Below are positions 9,618 to 19,927 of a stretch of 64,000 nt of DNA, one piece after another (within the stretch, counting starts at the first letter, position 1; every line of letters begins with the position of its first letter). Location: positions 67,001 through 131,000 of the forward strand of contig JAWQEG010000129.1 in assembly GCA_033782935.1 (NCBI GenBank), given 5' to 3'. The position numbers were made by a program, and so were the translations under genes. The notes beneath the pieces were generated by a model that was given only the letters and a program-made list of their open reading frames with translations, did no database searches and was not told where the DNA came from. Origin of the DNA: Petrolisthes cinctipes. Taxonomy: Eukaryota > Arthropoda > Malacostraca > Decapoda > Porcellanidae.

Positions 9618-11547
9618 AGACGAGAAATGATGCACGTTGGCAGTTAAAACTAAACAGGTTCGACCTGCAATTACAGGAAAATTACAAGGATCTAAAGAAA
9701 AGAGCCAAATTACTAATTAATCAGACAAAAAACCAATACTACCACGATAAACTCTCAGACTCAAAAAAGGGATAATACTTGTGCAACATGGAAAATAGTT
9801 AAAGACATGATACCTTACAAAAACAACAATAACAATAGCTTTTTTGAAGATCAACTAAATAAAGCTAAAGAATTTAATAATTTTTTTGCAAGTGTGAGAA
9901 AAACAACTTATGAAAAAACTCAGTTATCCTTACAAGAAAGTAATCTTATGAATCCCCTCACTGAAAGACGCATCACTGACAATAGTACACCCAATATTAC
10001 ACACTTCCGACCAGAACATGTTGATGTAAATACCGTAATCTTAACAATTAAGCACCTGCAAAATACAAAATCTTATGGAAGGGACAATATTTCTCTCCGT
10101 TTTATTAAGGATGCCCTCTTCGTAACTGCATTTTATTTAACCCATATGATACACGCCTCATTTGCAACTGGCGTATTCCCCGATGCTTGGAAGAATGCCA
10201 TAGTCACGCCTTTATCTAAAAATGGAGACACTGAAGCTGTAAGCAATTACCGACCAATCTCACTACTACCTGTTTTTTCTAAAGTCATTGATAAAATGTC
10301 TCAAAACAACTGATTATTTTTCTTGTATCCAACAAATTTCTTTCTACTACCCAACATGGCTTCCGTCCTAACCTATCCACAAACAATGCACTAACAGTCA
10401 TCACAGACAAGATCTACCATAACATGGATAACAAGCAAATATCACTGTTAACTCTCTGCGATCTTTCAAAAGCGTTCGATAGTGTTAGTCACTAGATCCT
10501 GTTTAATAAACTCAATAAAGTTAGTGTTGATAACTTTTGGTTTAACAGTTATCTTAATAACAGAACACAATCTGTTCGGCTAAAAAACACAATATCTTCA
10601 AAATTAAATGTAAATTATGGCGTACCACAAGGCTCAATCCTTGGACCGATACTATTTAATATATATGTAAATGATATATCAGAATATATAAATGACTGTA
10701 CACTTGTACAATACGCTGACGACACGCAGTTCCTGCACAGTGGTAAACTAAATTCTCTCCAGACTACATTGCATAAAGCAGAGGAAACCTTAAAAAATGC
10801 CAGGGAATACTTTCTTAGAAATGGTCTTCTTTTAAACACTAATAAAACACAATGTATATTTTTAGGAACTAGGCAAATTATCTCTCAGATACCACCAAAC
10901 ACAACTATCAGATTTGGTGATACCTCAGGTATACCAAGCACTTGTGTAAAGAACTTAGGTATACATATCGATTGTTACTTGTCATTTGATAAACATGTAA
11001 ACGAACTCAGCAAAAAAGTGATGGGCATACTAATATTTATAAACAGAATAAAAATTGGATTTAACAAGGAAACTAGACAGATCATAGTGCAGGCATTAGC
11101 TCTAAGTCTTATAAACTATGGCAATACTATATGGGGCACAGCAAGTAAACACCAACTTATCCGCATACAAAAGCTACAAAACTTTGCTGCCAAAATTGTC
11201 GATGGAAAGGCAAGGAAGTATGACCATGTTACTCCAAAGACTTAAAATGGCTGAACATTCAGAATAAGGTAAAGTTCGATAAAGCTGTCACCGTTTTTAA
11301 GTATTTAAATAATATCTACCCAAGCCATCTCCTCTCCTTACCATCAGTCCACAATATAACAGGAAGCAATACTAGGCAAAAAAACAATCTGTATGTTCCT
11401 AATGTTCATACTGACTCAGGTGCTAGATCTCTGTCAGTAATGGGGCCTAAGGTATGGAACCATCTTCCTGAAAATGTCAAGGAGTCAAATAACTTCAGCT
11501 CTTTCAAAAATAAACTGGATAATCACTTGCTAAGCACCACTATGTAA
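9587..11547 (+). pseudogene. Reverse transcriptase of element 2
   Basis: The linker with DARWQLKLNRFDLQL occupies 9587-9775. The RT starts near 9789 and shows AWKNAIVTPLSK, NYRPISLLPVFSK, then after a shift near 10300 QHGFRPNLST, motif A LCDLSKAFDSVSH followed by a stop, motif B YGVPQGSILGPILFN, and motif C YADD (codons 10712-10723). The thumb (VKNLGIHID) and C-terminus follow, with a final shift near 11240. The last reading ends in TAA at 11545-11547. All palm motifs are recognisable, so the damage is stops and indels rather than loss of the domain. Confidence 0.85.
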
Positions 11548-11627
11548 ACTTAATTAAGTGCAGCTATAACCAAAATCACACAACTGTTGATTGTAAATTG
11601 TAAATACTTCTGTGAATTTTCATGACC

Positions 11628-11689
<62 letters not shown>

Positions 11690-12073
11690 AGGTCTTTATT
11701 CCCCTACACCAGTCTTGTGGACCAATTTTATCCTCTCCCTCTCTTTCAATCTCTAATTACCACTGTTAATCACCCTACTGACCAGCTAAACCACATCTCA
11801 ACTTCCCTACCCATGACCTCCCACCCACCAAAACACCTTAAAGCTTCTTAAGTATGACCTAACCTCAAACTAGCCCCTCCAGCACTCCCTCCACACCTCT
11901 GCACCTATATCTTTCCTTTCCAACTCAATCCTTTCTTTCTCCCTTGTCATGACTATAGTTTTATGATAGTAAATAGTACTGTTTTATTGTATACTAGATT
12001 ACCTAATGCAGTGCACTTTTTTGTCATGAAATGCAATGCTTCTGTACAACTACAATGTATGTAAGAAGAATAA
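11548..12073 (+). other. 3' UTR of element 2 with (CT)n tract
   Basis: Non-coding sequence lies between the ORF2 stop and the terminal hairpin. It includes a (CT)n run at 11635-11685 and a pyrimidine-rich middle. The last 40 bases match the related 3' end at about 12870-12915. Confidence 0.6.
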
Positions 12074-12086
12074 CCACTGTCAGTGG
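12074..12086 (+). other. 3'-terminal hairpin of element 2
   Basis: CCACTGTCAGTGG forms a 5-bp stem with a 3-base loop. It is preceded by AAGAATAA and followed within 30 bases by trinucleotide repeats. The same arrangement recurs at 12903-12915 with loop ATT. A hairpin just before a microsatellite tail is the expected recognition site for the element's own RT. That role is inference. Confidence 0.5.
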
Positions 12087-12095
12087 AACAAAATT

Positions 12096-12124
12096 TACTA
12101 CTACTACTTATATTATTTTTTACA

Positions 12125-12156
<32 letters not shown>

Positions 12157-12467
12157 AATTATACATACATACTATAATGATCAATATTATTACTTATTTT
12201 TATCATAATTATTGTTTACCATTATTAACATGAAATTATCCTTATTACTATTATTATTATTATTATTATTATTTTTAATGTTGCTGTTGTTATTATTATT
12301 ATCACTAATATTATCATTACTATTTATACTTTTCTTAGCATTATTGTTATCATTACTATAATTATCATCATTGTTGTCCTCATTACTATTATTATCATTA
12401 CTATTATTGCTACTATTTTTATTTTTATTATCACTATTATTAATGTTGTTATTATTGTTATTATTAC

Positions 12468-12526
<59 letters not shown>

Positions 12527-12530
12527 CTTA
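12096..12530. repeat. Trinucleotide microsatellite tract
   Basis: An (ACT)n run at about 12125-12157 is followed by long, imperfect ATT/TTA repeats. The cleanest are about 12244-12271 and 12468-12524. They separate two copies of the same retroelement 3' end and probably grew from its tail. Confidence 0.85.
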
Positions 12531-12930
12531 TTTCTCACAATTTTACATGAGACACACACCTAGATATCTTCATATAGTAACGCGTGAGGCTTGTATGTAC
12601 ACATGTTCTGAACTGAGAATGGAGCAGACTTAATCACCAGTCATTAAAAGATTAAGACTCAACTCTCCACTGGGTGACAATCCCTATAATGACATTTAAA
12701 TTATAGGCGTATATCAGACTCTCCCAGACACACCAGGCCACCTCCAATCTACCCACCTTTGCCTCCAACCACTCCCTCCACCCCTTCTCAGTTCAGAAAA
12801 TACAAATCTAATTGTTTATTTTCATTGCATATCTATTGTTATGAACTCTAATGTAAATAGATTATTAAGTACGAATTGTAACAAGAATTGTAACAAGAAT
12901 AACCACTATTAGTGGAAATAAATATTATTA
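12531..12930 (+). mobile_element. Solo 3' end of a related non-LTR element
   Basis: The stretch ends with AAGAATAACCACTATTAGTGG (hairpin 12903-12915), then AAATAAATATT and a (TTA)n tail to about 12941. This terminus matches that of element 2, whose own tail lies just upstream. A 5'-truncated insertion or a duplicated 3' end is likely. No coding sequence is included. Confidence 0.5.
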
Positions 12931-12941
12931 TTATTATTATT

Positions 12942-13911
12942 ACTCATAAAATATGAAATTTTGGCACTATTACCACCATATATATTACTTATATCCAATT
13001 TGATATGAAAACGAAAACTATTAATGGAGAGATTACTATATTTTCCTTGATAATAACCCTAAATTTAATTGTTGTGCTGAAGACCATAACCCAGATTTTG
13101 TTGTCTTTCTGTAACTTAAGTTACTGTATTTGACCAACATTTCAAGTGCATAGATGTATGCTGATAAACACAGGTTTACATACATTACTCTACATTAATC
13201 AATTGTTCTAACACATAAACCATCTGTGTCATATTGTTCTGTTCAAATTTTTTTATACAAGCACGAAGTCGGAAGAATTGGCATGGATCACATTTCATAT
13301 ATTGAACCATGCCAACATTTCTGCCCTTACGCAATAAGGTCACTCTCGACAATTTTTGTTTGTGGACTTCTCAATATCCCATTAGTATACATATTAACAT
13401 ATATTTTATGTCCAAAAAACTTCAAGTGGTGGGACTCACCAGTCAGCTGTAAAGAACGGCGAGGACCAGGGTGTGTTTACAATGTGCAATCGACTCCAAC
13501 GTATTCTTATGGTGTTCATAAAAGTAACTGGAACTTGCCCCGTAGATGAATATATGTGTTATAAATACGAAAATATAATTGCAATTACTTGTAAATTTGT
13601 TTCTAAATATATCTGTATAGACATTATTTTTATTTTTATTTATTATTTCAATACAGGGTCTCAATAAGGCATGGTCCACCCTACCTGGCCACTCATCCCT
13701 TTAATTCCAATAATAATATTCAGGGTTTGTGATGTGGCAACTGAGTGTTCCTCATAGGGAGGGGTGTTTAATTAAAACTACGATTTTTTTCAAGTAAGGG
13801 CCCTCAATTTTTTTAAAACTACGGGTGTTACTGCTTCCCATCGAGGCCTTGCCTGGCCCGATGGCGAGCTTTGGGTAGGATGTAGTTTTCTGTCTGGAGG
13901 ACATCATAGCC
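12942..13911. other. Spacer, no gene recognised
   Basis: AT-rich sequence. A 107-codon + frame (13226-13549) and antisense frames show no domain that I recognise. No supported splice structure was found. Confidence 0.4.
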
Positions 13912-14264
13912 ATGTCGGAGCAAGACGAGGCTATTGTAGAAGACCACTGGTCTGAGCTGGACTCGCACAACCTTCCCACTCTACATGCAGCCGTCCACCT
14001 CTACTAAGTGACTCATAGACGCCTCTCCTGACTCAGAAGCCCTTAATAATGTGGACTGTTTGCCTCCGGCTGCAAATACTGCGAAGTGTGCATATGCTGT
14101 GCAAGAAATACTTCCTCTCCCTCGCCCTGGTATTTTTCTCCCTGCCCACTCCGAGCTGTTGTCTGACCTTCCTGCATTTGCCACTAAGAGATGCGTATGT
14201 CAAGCTGTCTTTCACTGGGAATCTATCCACAGACACAAAGTTTTTTTTTTTTTTTTTCTATACC

Positions 14265-14440
14265 TCAACCTCAGGATTGTAGGCTGTCAGTAGCCCGTGA
14301 CTCTTGCGAGGCCCCGAGATTATTGGGTGTTGCACTAGATGAGACAGTGAAGCTTCGTGGTGATGTTGGTACCGTAGCTTCTCTTCTGCCCCACGAGATG
14401 ACGACACCTTATTTATACACGTCACTATCAGGGGAGAGCA
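14265..14440 (+). repeat. Dispersed repeat family X, copy 1
   Basis: Shares diverged but collinear sequence with 16136-16290. Both have TCAGGA-TGTAGGC near the start, an ACTAG-...-AGACAGTGA block in the middle, and a GA-ACG-TTATTTA block near the end. A poly-T run (about 14239-14254) lies just upstream. It splits the degraded ORF1. Confidence 0.45.
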
Positions 14441-14516
14441 GCTACACCGTCACTCACAGCATCTTGGAATATTGTCTGGCATCTTCTATGTTGTGAGTTG
14501 ATGACGATGTAGGGGG

Positions 14517-14697
14517 TATTTTCATGACGTGTCGGCGTAGCCAGGGTATAGTTGACGAACAGCTGGACCCATCAGATCACCTCGGAAAAATCCCAGACGT
14601 TTTCTCGTGGACTCGAACCAGGGCCCTTGCCATTCGCAGTCCGTCACTCTATCCACTCAGCCACGCCTCCCCTCTATCCACTCAGCCACGCCTCCCC
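14517..14697 (-). mobile_element. tRNA-derived SINE with duplicated A box
   Basis: Read on the minus strand, the 5' end has the pol III A box TGGCTGAGTGG, followed about 34 bases later by the B box GGTTCGAGTCC (complement of 14609-14619). The tRNA-like head lacks good acceptor pairing and is a SINE head rather than a tRNA gene. The first 25 bp including the A box are present twice in tandem (A boxes at 14653-14663 and 14678-14688). The body runs to about 14517. Its 3' boundary is uncertain. It interrupts the degraded ORF1. Confidence 0.7.
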
Positions 14698-15119
14698 AAG
14701 TTGCGGTGGCTGTCTGCTGTCAATAGGGCCTTCCAATTGCGGATTGAATTGGCTGAGGTCAATATGGCTGCCTACACCTCCCGGTTTGTTTACATCTTCA
14801 GAAAGTGTTGGGACATCATAGACAGATTCAAGGTTAGTGAATTTTTGACAGCATCTCATTCCTCAGGACTCACAGCAGAGGCTTTGTAAATTCCCCAGCT
14901 CTGTCCATAGTTTTCTCCAGAATAGTTCCCCCATTAACCGTATTATTGTTGTCCGGAGTATTCCCGACCCACCTCCACATGAGATTTTTTTCGATTTTCT
15001 CCCTTGTCTTCCACCGTGTGAGGTGTTGAAACTTCATATAAACCAGCCATGGTGTGACATGTGTTGGCGAGTTAAACGCATCTCCCGGTACTGTTCAGCC
15101 TCGCCGAAGTGTGCCTAGT

Positions 15120-15784
15120 GTGTCTATCAACAAGAGCCAGGATCAGTCGTTGTAGGTTGTAAAACTCAACTTCCCACCTCCACCTCCTTTTCCCTCCTTC
15201 CCTTCTCCCTCCCTTTCTTTTTTCCACCTCCTTCCTCCATCTCAGCGTATCCCTGTTCCGAGTTCTGATTCCTACATGTGCCCTGCCCGTCCATTATCTC
15301 CTGTTTATTTTAAATCCTCTTCACACACAAACTAGTTCTTGAAATGCATACTGTATGTGTATAGAAGATTTTCTGCTCAGAATCACATATTCTTTCATTT
15401 CTAAAAATATCTGCAGCAACTTGTGTTACACCCTGTATATTATGTCAGGAAAATAAAAAAAATAATACTGAATCGTACTTTTTTCATATTCTAAGAAATG
15501 TTCGTATTACTAGGATGAATGACTGTGTTCCTGTATGAAATCTATGCTCTAACTTTTAGTAAATAAATGAATGAGCCTAATCATTCACAAATGGATCTAA
15601 ATCACTGCTGATAAGGTATGAATGTCAGCTAAACCAGTAAATATTAAAGCAAATGCAAAATCAGATATTCTTCACTCCAACAGGTCGCCAGTACCTTTAT
15701 GAAACGTCTGTGGATCAGACGGACGGGTGCCGAGCTGTGGCCGGGGGAAGCTGCTGCTCTCCGAAGGTAATAAACCTTGGAAAA
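15120..15784. other. Spacer, no gene recognised
   Basis: A pyrimidine-rich (CT) stretch lies at about 15172-15245 and AT-rich sequence follows. The 15670-15780 segment is more GC-rich but carries no recognisable frame. Confidence 0.45.
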
Positions 15785-16108
15785 TATTGAAAGAATTGCC
15801 GTTATCGCGTAAGGTTTTTCTACTTTCATTACCCACTTATTTAGACCATTCTAAGACTATTTTCTTCTATGCCCCATTTCCAACATATGTCATATTCAAA
15901 TGGGGCATTTTGAAATTAGCCTGACCGTACCTAACCTAACCAAGACCACAGCAGACTACCGCGACCTAACCTGGGCAAACTAACGGGATCTAACCTGGGC
16001 AAACTACCGGGACCTAACCGTGGTAAAGTACCAGGAAATGACCGAGGCAAACCATTGGGACCTAGCCGGATCTGGCAACACTGCTACAAAACGGTAATTC
16101 TTTCAATA
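15785..16108 (+). mobile_element. MITE, copy 2 (324 bp)
   Basis: The same family as 1319-1670. TIRs are TATTGAAAGAATTGCCGTT at the left and AACGGTAATTCTTTCAATA at the right, with one mismatch. The interior has the same poly-T stretch, the inverted ATGCCCCATTT / AAATGGGGCAT words and four to five units of about 25 bp based on GACCTAACCTGGGCAAACTAC. The unit copies are individually scrambled relative to copy 1, as expected for a tandem region that changes fast. Non-coding. Confidence 0.7.
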
Positions 16109-16135
16109 AATACCTAAACCTTTTCATTATGCATC

Positions 16136-16280
16136 AACTTCAGGACTGTAGGCCGTGACTTTGACTTTTGCAAGACCCTGAAATTATAGAGTGAAACATG
16201 CTCCACATGTGTTGTACTAGTATAAGACAGTGAGCTTCCAGGGGTTGGTTGCTTCCTTTCTGCCTCACTACGATACGTTA
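16136..16280 (+). repeat. Dispersed repeat family X, copy 2
   Basis: Diverged counterpart of 14265-14440, directly joined at its right side to repeat family Y (16281-16560). Confidence 0.45.
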
Positions 16281-16560
16281 TTTAACCACTAAACAACACA
16301 TTTGATGGCTAATAGTTTGTAAACAACTTACGCTACATAAATAGATTATACAGGATATTGAAATACCAACCTTTCGCTGTCTCCTAATGAACTTGTGAAG
16401 ACTAAATGGACATCTGTAGGATGGGTAGCCAGCTCAGAATTTCTGCAAATCAAATTTCACTTTTACACTCTATTTACACAGCTAATTAAGTTTTCACACT
16501 CTAATATTGTTATAAGACATGTCAGAATCGCATGCTTCAACACAAAAATATGAAACATAA
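16281..16560 (+). repeat. Dispersed repeat family Y, copy 1
   Basis: Collinear with 28515-28800 over about 280 bp. Shared blocks include TTTGATGGCTAATAG, CTACATAAATA, CTAAATGGACAT, TAGGATGGGTAGC, TCAGAATT and TATGAAA-ATAATGTCACT. Identity is clearly above chance but indels are frequent. Non-coding. The type of element is unknown. Confidence 0.65.
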
Positions 16561-17039
16561 TGTCACTATCGTTTTTACGTACATACATAGAAAAAACGGA
16601 GCTCTGGAAATACGTCCTACCACCCTCACTGATAGCTGAACACTGGCAGGAGCCAGGAAGTGGCCCAGGTGGAAACTGGCCTTGGGGCGCGCCTGGGTCG
16701 TGGGTACTGGGTGGCTGGCAGTGTTACCAAATCGTCAGGATGAAATTTTGCTAGACTTGCTGTGAAAATATGCTAACTACGCCCAAAATATGCTAAATGT
16801 AATATTATATGCTAAAATTATGCTAACTTATCATTAGCTAAACACATTACACTAATTGATATATTAAAACAACAATGTAAGGCACTTAACATACTTTAAT
16901 GGAAAATTTAAATAACTTAGTTATTTACTTGTATTAATTTGAATGCACAGTAAAACAATCTTACAAGCCACCTGCCCGATAATTTATCTGTCAAGGAACT
17001 TAAAAAATCATTTAGCATACTACCAGCTTTCCTCAAAAT
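16561..17039. other. Spacer with ATGCTAA words
   Basis: No gene recognised. The word ATGCTAA (or close variants) recurs about five times between 16768 and 16830. The left part is GC-richer. Confidence 0.4.
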
Positions 17040-17626
17040 ACAACAATGACTCCGGGCCCAGTGGGGCTGACTTTATTCTCTCTGAATATTAGTTATCCCC
17101 CACAGGGCTAGAATAAAGATTGTTGTAGGATCTGGTCACTTTCTAGTGGATTTGACGAGATCTGCCCACATGGATTAAAAATCCATGTGAGGTGTACTGC
17201 AACCGGAGGCCTTTTTTTTTTTTTTTTTTTTTTTTCACTGCTGTGTGGACCGCCAGCACACGGGCTTGCATTTCCCTTTGCATGCAGCTGTGTAAACTCC
17301 CTCCCCCTTATGGTCCCTTCAGGGCTGGTCTCATGGAAGGTACGGCCCCACTTGTAGCTCTTGTGGTAACGTGGACTTGGGCCCACAGCACTGGCTGTGG
17401 GATCAAAGCCTTCTCCCCAATCTCCCTGGCGGTCGGAGGCCCCCAGACTTCCTGGTCCAGTAAGCTCTGGTCCCATTTCCTTGGGATGTGCTTCGGTAGC
17501 CCAGGCATATAGGGCCAGCCCCTCCTTTATTTTAATTTGTTTTTTCACTGCGACCAGAGTGTACCAGGGGCCTGTGGGGCAGGAGGCCATTCTGCCCCGG
17601 GAGAACATCAACAACAACAACAATGA
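17040..17626 (+). mobile_element. Putative retroposon with (CAA)n end
   Basis: A GC-rich block of about 450 bp, out of character with the AT-rich flanks, ends at GAGAACATCAACAACAACAACAA-like sequence (about 17606-17622). A poly-T run at 17211-17235 lies inside. A GC-rich block ending in GGGGAACAACAACAAC also occurs at about 21034-21053, which suggests a family with (AAC)n tails. A long minus frame (17108-17632) through it includes the poly-T as poly-Lys and is not credible as a protein. Identity and boundaries are uncertain. Confidence 0.3.
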
Positions 17627-18026
17627 TTCCAATTAGCCAGCTTCACATAATTATTTTGTTGGTCATTACATTACTACAGTACGGTAGCCTATATACTGTA
17701 TTTATTGGTGCCATTGAGGGTATACATTTTCTTACCCATTGCTTTGATCATGTATTCCGATGGCTCAAATTTTACACATTCGCTTTGGCTGATGCCTTCT
17801 CCACTTATTGTATATTGACTAAATATATTTTTTTTTTTTTTTTTTTTTTTTGCGCGGCGTGCACACTTTTTCTGTTAGAGTTAGACCATCATCGCTGTCA
17901 GTGTTGTCACTACCCCTAAAGCTTTCCCTCCCCCCGTCGGTCATAGTGTTTCTCTTATGATAATAAATATGATTGCAAAGTACAAGGTGTACGGGATGAA
18001 CGAGTGTGTGTGTGTGTGTGTGTGTG
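17627..18026. other. Spacer with poly-T and (GT)n
   Basis: Simple sequence only: T24 at 17828-17851 and (GT)n at about 18004-18026, which ends exactly where the long inverted repeat begins. Confidence 0.6.
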
Positions 18027-18481
18027 GATTTGAGGAGGGTAGGGGGGGTGCCTATACAATAATAAATAATAAAAAGTACGAAAATACACCCGGTTATCAA
18101 TTATTTATATACCGTTATTCGTGTCAATTATTAACATCATTAAAGGTAAGATTAACTTTTTCATATTATGATTTAACACAAAAACAACTGAGGTAACATT
18201 ATTGTATACTTTTCTTGTATAATATTTAATGGCTATTATCAAGCACTAAACTCTGAAAAATACTTACACAAGAACTGAAGATTCATGAACCAGAATGCTC
18301 TTTATTAAATGAAGCAAATGTGAATACCTTTATATTACATGTGTCAAGTGTTGATACCACTAACACACACATCCATTTCCCCCGTATCTACCTAACAGTT
18401 TATAATCGTGTCAAATATCAAGGCTCTCATTATCCCTCACGTAATAGCAACCTTGTAATATTCTGAATACTTTTAATAATA
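18027..18481 (+). repeat. Left arm of the long inverted repeat
   Basis: About 455 bp, mostly AT-rich, starting directly after a (GT)n tract. The best conserved stretch is 18285-18400, around CATGAACCAGAATGCTCTTT and the following TTATTAAATGAAGCAAATG. Confidence 0.75.
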
Positions 18482-18629
18482 TTGAATATAGTGAACACGT
18501 GCTGTTTGGTAATTTACTTTAAATCCCTCAGTATTTCATCTGTTTCTAGGTAGCAAAAATGTTTATATTGGCAGATACTGCATGTGAGCAGGGGCCAGGG
18601 AGATTGCGTCTGGCACCCACAGGCTTGTC

Positions 18630-18665
<36 letters not shown>

Positions 18666-18830
18666 ATTAATTAGAGACTGACGTTGACTCTAGTCTCGTT
18701 AGCCCAAATTAGTTTTGATACTCAAAGAGGATTATGAGTTGGTTGAAAACCACTAAACTGGTAAGGGTATTGAAGACTGAATGTGGAAATATTCCCTCTC
18801 CAACATGTTGGCAGTCCTGATGACCTGAAG

Positions 18831-19130
18831 ATGTATAAGGTGGTGCAGTCAGTCAGTTCACAAGACAAGGTGTATATGGACATTCACACTAATATCAACC
18901 TTGTAGCAAAAGACAGTAAAGACCAATACGGCATCAAATACAACGGTGTGAGTAGTGGTAGAGTGTATATGGAAAGTTACACGAATATCAACCTTGTAGC
19001 AGAAGACAGTAAAGACCAATACGGCATCAAATACAACGGTGTGAGTATTGGGAAGGTGTTGTATGATGGGAAACACAGGATTTCAGACCTTAACACGCCT
19101 TCAATAAAGTTTAATTTTAAGAAATGTTGA
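18831..19130 (+). CDS. ORF with two 31-residue tandem repeats
   Basis: From the first ATG (18831) the frame gives 99 residues. The open frame begins earlier, just after a stop near 18772. Residues 14-44 and 45-75 are direct repeats encoded by a 93-bp tandem duplication at 18870-19055. Each repeat has the core TNINLVA-DSKDQYGIKYNG, with differences clustered in the first ten and last four residues. The 93-bp period is a multiple of three, so the frame is kept. A pyrimidine-rich stretch ending in CAG at about 18814 could be a splice acceptor, and AATAAA occurs near 19102, so this could be a terminal exon. I do not recognise the repeat. A chance open frame over a duplicated non-coding segment remains possible. 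Confidence 0.35.
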   Translation: MYKVVQSVSSQDKVYMDIHTNINLVAKDSKDQYGIKYNGVSSGRVYMESYTNINLVAEDSKDQYGIKYNGVSIGKVLYDGKHRISDLNTPSIKFNFKKC

Positions 19131-19466
19131 AAATAGTTGCCAGCTTCTTTATTAACATGTCCGATGAAAACTCAACTGTGCATCCCATGCATTACTTAAT
19201 GGAACTATTACAATGTTTAAATAATTATGAATATAGTTCTCTCGCAACTCATGACAGATAAAACCAATAGAACCTCTGTCACCAATATTATTATGTTATG
19301 TGTTTGTGTACTGGCTTATATATATATAAGTATATAACATGCACACAGAAAAGAGAGATACACACAGAGAAGAGAGATACAGAGCAAATAATAATTTTTG
19401 CTACCAAGAGACAAATGGCAAAACACGGGTTTCATAGTCAAATTCCAATAATTCAATACAACAGGC

Positions 19467-19927
19467 TATTATTAAAAGTATTCAGAATATTACAAGGCTG
19501 CTATCACGTGAGGGATGAGAGCCTTGATTATAAACTGTTAGGTAGATACGGGGGAAATGGAAGTGTGTTAGTGGTATCAACACTTGACACATGTAATATA
19601 AAGGTATTCACATTTGCTTCATTTAATAAAGAGCATTCTGGTTCATGATTCTTATTCATTTATTGTATAAGTATTTTTCAGCGTTTAGTGCTTGATGATA
19701 ACCATTGAATATTATACGAAAAATGACCGTTTACAATAATATTACCTCGGTTGTTTTTGTGTTACATCATAATATTAAAAACTTAATCTTACATTTAATG
19801 ATGTTAATAATTGACACTAATGTCTGTATATAAATAATTGATAACTGGGCTTCCACACATTTTTCACCTCCCCAAGAATAATTTCTCACCTCTCTTGTAT
19901 AGGCACCCCCCCTACCCTCCTCAAATC
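19467..19927 (-). repeat. Right arm of the long inverted repeat
   Basis: Reverse-complement partner of 18027-18481. A + frame (19298-19648) enters this arm and ends in it. The matching frame in the left arm carries a 2-base indel and a stop, so it gives no sign of a conserved protein. Confidence 0.75.

Larger units (their letters stand above)
8675..12157 (+). mobile_element. Non-LTR retrotransposon 2 (APE type, decayed)
   Basis: On the plus strand it runs from an endonuclease, through a linker and a reverse transcriptase to a C-terminal domain ending at 11547. A 3' UTR of about 525 bp, a terminal hairpin (12074-12086) and an (ACT)n tail follow. It belongs to the Jockey/CR1-like group by its RT motifs and lacks RNase H. 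Two in-frame stops (8841 and about 10493) and about four frameshifts (near 9600, 9780, 10300 and 11240) make it dead. Its 5' end is fused to an inverted copy of itself, and no ORF1 is visible. Confidence 0.88.
13912..15119 (+). pseudogene. Degraded retroelement ORF1 (Gag-like), interrupted
   Basis: Codon-like blocks in several frames line up on +. One begins MSEQDEAIVEDHWSELDSHN at 13912 and stops after 31 codons. A second frame continues at about 14017-14235, with NNVDCLPPAANTAKCAYAV and RCVCQAVFHWES. After about 450 bp of inserted repeats and a SINE, coding-like sequence resumes at about 14698-14889 (KLRWLSAVNRAFQLRIELAE). Finally 14940-15119 reads RIIVVRSIPDPPPHEIFFDF and ends in CDMCWRVKRISRYC, a CX2CX4HX4C zinc knuckle with His changed to Arg, followed by SPKCA and a stop. 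The knuckle at the C-terminus is typical of non-LTR ORF1 proteins, which bind the element RNA. Confidence 0.45.
18027..19927. mobile_element. 1.9-kb structure with long inverted arms
   Basis: The left arm 18027-18481 and right arm 19467-19927 are inverted copies of each other. Both begin from the outside with GATTTGAGGAGGGTAGGGGG and end inside with ACTTTTAATAATA. They differ by scattered substitutions, several indels and one replaced patch of about 45 bp near the outer end, so they are well diverged. The interior of about 1 kb holds a poly-T run (about 18632-18663) and an ORF with two 31-residue repeats. Long arms with unrelated interior suggest a foldback-type DNA element or an inverted duplication. 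No transposase is seen. Confidence 0.6.

Noticed and set aside
14609..14695. Functional tRNA gene (minus)
   Set aside because: A and B boxes are present, but the acceptor and anticodon stems do not pair and the A-box end is duplicated. It is a SINE head.
17108..17632. 174-codon minus frame as a gene
   Set aside because: It crosses a poly-T run read as poly-Lys and lies in a GC-rich repeat. Equally long frames are open on the other strand.
19298..19648. 116-codon + frame entering the right inverted arm
   Set aside because: The corresponding sequence in the other arm has a 2-base indel and a stop, so no coding constraint is seen.
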